Of a DNA stretch of 64,000 bases, positions 61,201 through 64,000 are shown piece after piece. The number at the start of each line of letters is the position of its first letter. The first letter of the stretch is position 1. Position numbers and translations under genes: made by a program. The notes beneath the pieces were generated by a model. That model ran no database searches. It saw only the letters and a program-made list of their open reading frames with translations, and had not been told where the DNA came from. This DNA comes from Herbaspirillum sp. SJZ106 (GTDB lineage Bacteria; Pseudomonadota; Gammaproteobacteria; Burkholderiales; Burkholderiaceae_D). The stretch is from NCBI RefSeq assembly GCF_006715495.1, contig NZ_VFNI01000004.1, forward strand, positions 466,815 through 530,814, in the 5' to 3' direction.

Positions 61201-64000
61201 CCTTCCTGCTTGGCGAGGCCCATGCCGCCTACCGCACCCGCATCAACGACATCCTGCTGGCCGCTGCCGCCCAGACGCTGTGCGAATGGGCGCAGCGCGA
61301 TCGCATCCTCATCGAGGTCGAAGCGCACGGCCGCGAGGAATTGCCCGGCACCAGCGGGGACGCGCCGGATCTGAGCCGCACCGTGGGCTGGTTCACCGCG
61401 CTCTGCCCGGTGCAGCTGACGGTCTCCGGCAGTGCGCCGGCCATCTTGCTGACGCAGACCAAGGAGCAACTGCGCCAGTGGCCCGGCCAGGGCCTGGGCT
61501 ATGGTCTCTGGTGCAGCCAGAGCGGGCAGGCCGGCGTACAGCCGCAGGTGAGCTTCAATTACCTGGGCCGCTTCGATGCGCTGCCCGAGGCCTCGGGCTG
61601 GCAGATGCTGCCACGCACGGCGGCGCTGGCCGGTCTGGAGCGCGATCCGGCCAGCCTGCGCCGCTGCCTGCTGGACCTCACGGCCATGGTCGCCAATGGC
61701 CAGCTGCATCTGGAATGCCTGTATTGCAGCGCCTTGCACCAGCAACCCGAGATTGCCGCATTTCTGCAGCAATACCTGCAGAACCTGCGTGCGCTGCTGG
61801 CCCATTGCGCCGAGGTGCGCGGCCTGGCCACACCGTCTGATTTTCCGCTGGCGCGCCTGCAACAGTCCCAGCTCGACATCCTGATGCACAGCCTGCCGGC
61901 CGAACGTGTCGCCGATCTCTATCCGCTCTCGCCGATGCAGGCCGGCTTGCTGTTCCACGCCATGCTGGCTCCGCAGGGCGGCGCCTATCTCAACCAGTTG
62001 CAGGTGCGCCTGCACCGCCTGGAAGCGGCGCGCTTCCGCCAGGCCTGGCAGACCGTGCTGGAACGTCATGACATCCTGCGCAGCGGCTTCCTCGTGCACA
62101 GCGATCAGCCGCTGCAATGGGTGGCCCAGCACGCCATGCTGGCCATCGACGAATACGACTGGCGCCAGCGCCCCGATCTGGATTCGGCCCTGCAGGCGCT
62201 GGCCGCCACCGAACACGCGCGCGGCGTCGATCTGCAGCATCCGCCGCTGATGCGCCTGAGCCTGGTGCGGGTGGCAGATCAGGAGCATCACCTGATCTGG
62301 ACCCGCCATCACCTGCTGCTGGACGGCTGGAGCACCCAGCAACTGATCGGCGAAGTGCTGCGGCTCTACCGGGGCGCGGTTCTGCCCACGCCGACGCTGC
62401 GTTATCGCGACTACATCGCCTGGCTGCAGCAGCAGGACCGCAGCAGTGCCGAGCAATTCTGGCGTGCGCAATTGGCTGGCGTCGAAGGCCCGACCAGCCT
62501 GGTCAATGCGCTGCCGCCCCTGCAGCCGCCGGGCCGGGGCCAGGGCAGTTGCCACGCCACGCTGGACCTGCTGGCCACAGCGCGCCTGCAGAGCTTCGCA
62601 CGCGAACATCAGTGCACCCTCAACACCCTGGTGCAGGCGGCCTGGAGCCTGGTGCTGGCGCGTTATTGCGGCCAGTCCACGGTGGTCTTCGGCGCGACCG
62701 TCGCGGGCCGCCCCAGCGAACTGGAAGGTGCGGAGGATCTGCTGGGCCTGTTCATCAATACCGTGCCCATCGTGATCCGCCTGCAGCCGGAGATGACAGT
62801 GCAGGCCCTGCTGCAGACGCTGCAGGCCAGCAATCTGGCCGTGCGCGAGTTCGACGGCACGCCGCTCTATGACATCCAGGCCTGGGCCGGCCGCGCGGGA
62901 CAATCGCTGTTCGACAGCATCCTGGTGTTCGAGAACTATCCACTGGATCTGGCCCTGCAAGCCGAGCAGCAGCAGGGCCTGCGCCTGGAGGTGCTGCACA
63001 ACCGCGAAGAGACCCATTACCCGCTGACCCTGATCGCCACGCTGACCGAACGGCTGCAGCTGGAGTGGCGCTACGACGCCGCGCTCATCGCGCCCGCCAG
63101 CGCGCAGGCGTTGCGTCAGCTGACCGAGTCGCTGCTGTTGCAATTGGCCGGACATCTGCACCGGCCGCTGGCCGAACTGGCCTGTCAGAGCCCGGCAGAA
63201 CAGGCGGCAGTGCTGGCCTTGTCGCGTAATTCGCAAGTTCATGAGACCGGCAATGTGCTGGCGCTGATCGAAGCGCAGGTGCAGGCGCATCCCGGGCGGT
63301 CCGCCTTGCGGGTGCCGCATACCGGGCAAACGCTCGATTACGGCCAGCTCAATGGCCGCGCCAACGCGCTGGCGCAGTGGCTCATGGCACAGGGCGTCAC
63401 GCGCGATCAGCGCGTGGGCGTGTGCATGGAGCGCTCGGAAGAGATGGTGCTGGCGCTGCTGGCAATCATGAAGGCGGGCGCGGCCTATGTGCCGATGGAT
63501 CCCGACCATCCGCCCCAGCGTCTGCGCTATTTCATCGAAGACAGCCGCACCAGCCTGCTGTTGACCCACGCCGCCGCACGGGGCCAGTTACCGGAAGTTC
63601 CCGCTTGCCGTATCGTCGATGTGGCGACACTGGCTGATCTGCCGCCTGCCCACAATCCTGGCCTGGAGATCCACCCCGAACAGTTGGCCTACGTCATCTA
63701 CACCTCCGGCTCCACCGGCCAGCCCAAGGGCGCGGCGAACCGCCATGGCAGCCTGCACAACCGGCTGGCCTGGATGCAGGCGGCCTATCAACTGGGCCCC
63801 GATGACCGCGTACTGCAGAAGACGCCCTTCGGTTTCGATGTCTCGGTCTGGGAATTCTTCTGGCCCTTGATGACCGGCGCCGAACTGGTCATGGCCGCCC
63901 CCGGCGAGCATCGCGATCCGGCACGGCTGGCTGCGCTGATCGGCGAGACCGGCATCACCACCTTGCACTTCGTGCCGTCGATGCTGCAGGCTTTCGTCAA
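55275..64000 (+). CDS. Siderophore NRPS, FAAL-ACP-C-A-PCP-E-C-A..., 3' end outside window
   Basis: One uninterrupted frame of at least 2908 residues, running off the right edge. Domains: fatty-acyl-AMP ligase about 1-590 (YTSGSTSRPKGVMVTHANL; SWLPLYHDMGLIGG); carrier with Ser near 637 (GGNSLKA); C about 700-1130 (HHIAADG); A1 about 1165-1640 (YTSGSTGRPKG, NHYGPTETT); PCP Ser near 1697 (LGGDSI); E about 1757-2200 (HHLVVDGVSW, FNYLGRFD); C about 2217-2640 (HHLLLDG); A2 from about 2678. A1 positions read by alignment to GrsA begin D-L-T-K (Asp type); A2 begins D-V-W-H (Ser type). The product would be N-acyl-(beta-hydroxy)Asp-Ser and more. Cytoplasmic assembly line. Confidence 0.93.
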   Translation, partial: MTITADSPDRAAHIVARLFQLAQTRPHDLALTTVNAEGERAFTYAELADAVRTLAARLQQRHAPGARVLLLLDNDHHYVIAFFACLAAGLIAVPLHRPESMRQQHLQRLAGIADDAGATCWLVTAAVRDALQAAAAPLAGQATMLAVDAPQAGEGVFREHAIAPADVAFLQYTSGSTSRPKGVMVTHANLMANEAAIEERLGVRSDDVFVSWLPLYHDMGLIGGLLQPLYRGIPVVLMSPAFFLERPMRWLEAIARHRGTISGGPDFAYRLCVDRIRGERAAGLDLSSWRVAFSGAEPVRHDTLQEFIDSFGKIGFAADAVYPCYGLAESTLLVTGGQRGRGMQVTAFDAEGLRQGRADAIEAIDTIDVIDAAPQAVHLVACGISPTGHALRIADPATGAALADGQVGEIWAAGPSIAAGYWRRPDDSAHAFVELDGQRWLRTGDLGFCRAGALFVTGRSKDMIIVRGQNVYPQDIERAIESEVELARKGRVAAFAIPRQWHPQGVEGIGVALEISRGVQKMVAPQQLVEALQECIVQTCNEAASVIVLLNPGALPKTSSGKLQRSACRDGWRTQSLDAYAIQAFGRLQGGAGQTPAVSPAAAGDSPDTAALRTLWERVMHTPALAGQSHFFRQGGNSLKAVQLAAAIGEHWQIDFPVRLIFEYPQLEQLAQQLQTVRQNAPRQAPAVIAALTETQRQAGLPLSPAQHSLWTTWQLAPDSPAYNMPGILHLQGALDVAALRRSLDDLVARHAILRTVYRVQSDGMPVQLALPARPGILEVLGDMSVDATQARAWLEQRARLAFALAQEIPLRACLVRIDEQRHALGITLHHIAADGQSLPVLLQDLCALYASHSQGQPLPAAPELQFSDYTVWRQQQLDSAEIARQFDYWRTQLGSEHEALPLPDGRRQACSEEGLPEARHAFTLPADITRALRELCAAQGCSLYMGMLALLDLVLYRATGCSDLRVGAPMAERSHPQTRAMIAYLLNLQVLRTRLDSRLGFDALLRQVRETVLAARQHQDVSFDMVVQALQPERQPHVHPLCQVKCTEREALPVWQAGALSLQLEELSGGEAHFDLSLDFSLEGEELRCLFAYASTRWTQEEIGQMAVALGGFAAQVCAAPALPLGRLSWPAAPAPLLAPPAECAAIDSQGDVIALWLAHAGRAPQALAVADERVSLNAQQLRAQVEQLARRMRALGVRAEDRVAIASGRQAEFVVAVLACLRAGACYVPLDPQLPDERLAYQLADSGACLLLATPEAARLRSLPGAPAQYLAIPSATVSAEEPTTLQEDWPAAHPQQAAYLIYTSGSTGRPKGVAVSRGALGNYVQALLARLALPPGVRSMAMASTVAADLGHTTFFGALCSGRALQLLPAEAAFDPAQFAAFMQERAVDVLKIVPSHLQALLQSAQAAQILPRHTLVVGGESTSPALLQHICALRPDCRVVNHYGPTETTVGVLTQLLGADQPLPLPLGQPLAQLSLQVLDADLNPVPRGAAGELYIGGAGLARGYHGKPGATAERFIADPAGRGARLYRSGDKVRLDRAGRLVFLGRIDDQVKIRGYRVEPQEIGAVLRTQAGVSAAEVLAVPGPEERLQLCAYVVGSADPAVLRSALAARLPDYMVPAHFVALAQLPLTANGKIDRKALPLPQEGSQGSAELPRQDSPQEGAESVIAAIWEEVLGVAQVSRHDNFFALGGDSILTLKIVARLRKAGWRITPRQLMQTQDLAAAAALAVPLEAQGSAPAAALAAAAEGPRPLPLTPIQQWFFQHHAQPPAHWNQSVQLEGPADTPVDRLRHAVDQLGHLHEALRLRFRRSDAGAWQQTVAPHAGECFETQQVADAAAQQAAIARAQRSLDLSQGPLWRGLWLTRPRQSHGTLVLIAHHLVVDGVSWRILLEDLLNLLQGAALHESSSGFGAWASAVAAARLSTAEQAHWQALASTGDEDLRCTPAHSVGKRADNTIARSAREAVVLDRASTAFLLGEAHAAYRTRINDILLAAAAQTLCEWAQRDRILIEVEAHGREELPGTSGDAPDLSRTVGWFTALCPVQLTVSGSAPAILLTQTKEQLRQWPGQGLGYGLWCSQSGQAGVQPQVSFNYLGRFDALPEASGWQMLPRTAALAGLERDPASLRRCLLDLTAMVANGQLHLECLYCSALHQQPEIAAFLQQYLQNLRALLAHCAEVRGLATPSDFPLARLQQSQLDILMHSLPAERVADLYPLSPMQAGLLFHAMLAPQGGAYLNQLQVRLHRLEAARFRQAWQTVLERHDILRSGFLVHSDQPLQWVAQHAMLAIDEYDWRQRPDLDSALQALAATEHARGVDLQHPPLMRLSLVRVADQEHHLIWTRHHLLLDGWSTQQLIGEVLRLYRGAVLPTPTLRYRDYIAWLQQQDRSSAEQFWRAQLAGVEGPTSLVNALPPLQPPGRGQGSCHATLDLLATARLQSFAREHQCTLNTLVQAAWSLVLARYCGQSTVVFGATVAGRPSELEGAEDLLGLFINTVPIVIRLQPEMTVQALLQTLQASNLAVREFDGTPLYDIQAWAGRAGQSLFDSILVFENYPLDLALQAEQQQGLRLEVLHNREETHYPLTLIATLTERLQLEWRYDAALIAPASAQALRQLTESLLLQLAGHLHRPLAELACQSPAEQAAVLALSRNSQVHETGNVLALIEAQVQAHPGRSALRVPHTGQTLDYGQLNGRANALAQWLMAQGVTRDQRVGVCMERSEEMVLALLAIMKAGAAYVPMDPDHPPQRLRYFIEDSRTSLLLTHAAARGQLPEVPACRIVDVATLADLPPAHNPGLEIHPEQLAYVIYTSGSTGQPKGAANRHGSLHNRLAWMQAAYQLGPDDRVLQKTPFGFDVSVWEFFWPLMTGAELVMAAPGEHRDPARLAALIGETGITTLHFVPSMLQAFV
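56352..56387. repeat. Degenerate 9-bp tandem repeat inside NRPS gene
   Basis: Four 9-bp units (GCCATTGAG, GCCATTGAT, ACCATTGAT, GTCATCGAT) encode AIEAIDTIDVID within the FAAL domain. Length, unit size and frame preservation equal the array at 35105-35140. Confidence 0.7.

Overview
The window reads as chromosomal DNA of a GC-rich betaproteobacterium in the Burkholderiales, most likely Oxalobacteraceae and Herbaspirillum-like. This is inferred from the gene set: a monomeric NADP isocitrate dehydrogenase, KGG-type stress protein, OrbS-type iron sigma factor, FAAL-initiated lipopeptide siderophore NRPS, two-partner secretion adhesin and Burkholderia-type porin sequence. No rRNA, tRNA, CRISPR array or complete insertion sequence was seen. 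Both ends cut genes: leuA at the left and a giant NRPS at the right.

Layout. 1-9.2 kb: 3' part of leuA, an ACS-type MFS permease, a CitMHS citrate carrier, and an SDR/aldehyde dehydrogenase operon with a divergent GntR regulator and a LysR regulator. 9.5-11.9 kb: KGG stress protein, DUF1275 membrane protein, a MITE-like repeat and a truncated TetR gene. 12-19.4 kb: an RND efflux system (outer membrane factor, TetR, adaptor, pump, SDR) with the same dyad operator at both promoters. 19.5-23.2 kb: amino-acid ABC binding protein, HDOD protein, outer membrane channel-like protein and a small conserved-looking ORF.

23.2-35.2 kb holds the most unusual locus. One minus-strand operon encodes a TpsB transporter fused in frame to a complete porin-like barrel, a TpsA filamentous-haemagglutinin-type adhesin rich in N-x-S/T sequons, an argininosuccinate-lyase-like enzyme with a signal peptide, and an HMW1C-type cytoplasmic N-glycosyltransferase. 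It appears to be a glycosylated-adhesin secretion system with two unexpected additions (the porin fusion and the exported lyase).

35.5-42.1 kb: icd, an MHS-family carboxylate transporter, a second MITE copy with its own target duplication, a D-lactate dehydrogenase, and the deletion scar of a czc metal-efflux operon (czcI intact, start of czcC joined to the end of czcA). 42.2-51.4 kb: a classical autotransporter, a DUF2946/TonB receptor/PepSY metal-uptake operon, a divergent HxlR-QorB pair and a small membrane protein. 51.6-64 kb: a siderophore cluster in which a Fur-box-like site precedes an ECF sigma gene, an OrbS/PvdS-type promoter precedes mbtH, and thioesterase, PPTase, SyrP/TauD-like hydroxylase and an NRPS follow with overlapping or close genes. 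The NRPS begins with a fatty-acyl-AMP ligase, then an Asp-type module with epimerisation and the start of a Ser-type module, so the product is probably an acylated beta-hydroxyaspartate peptide siderophore.
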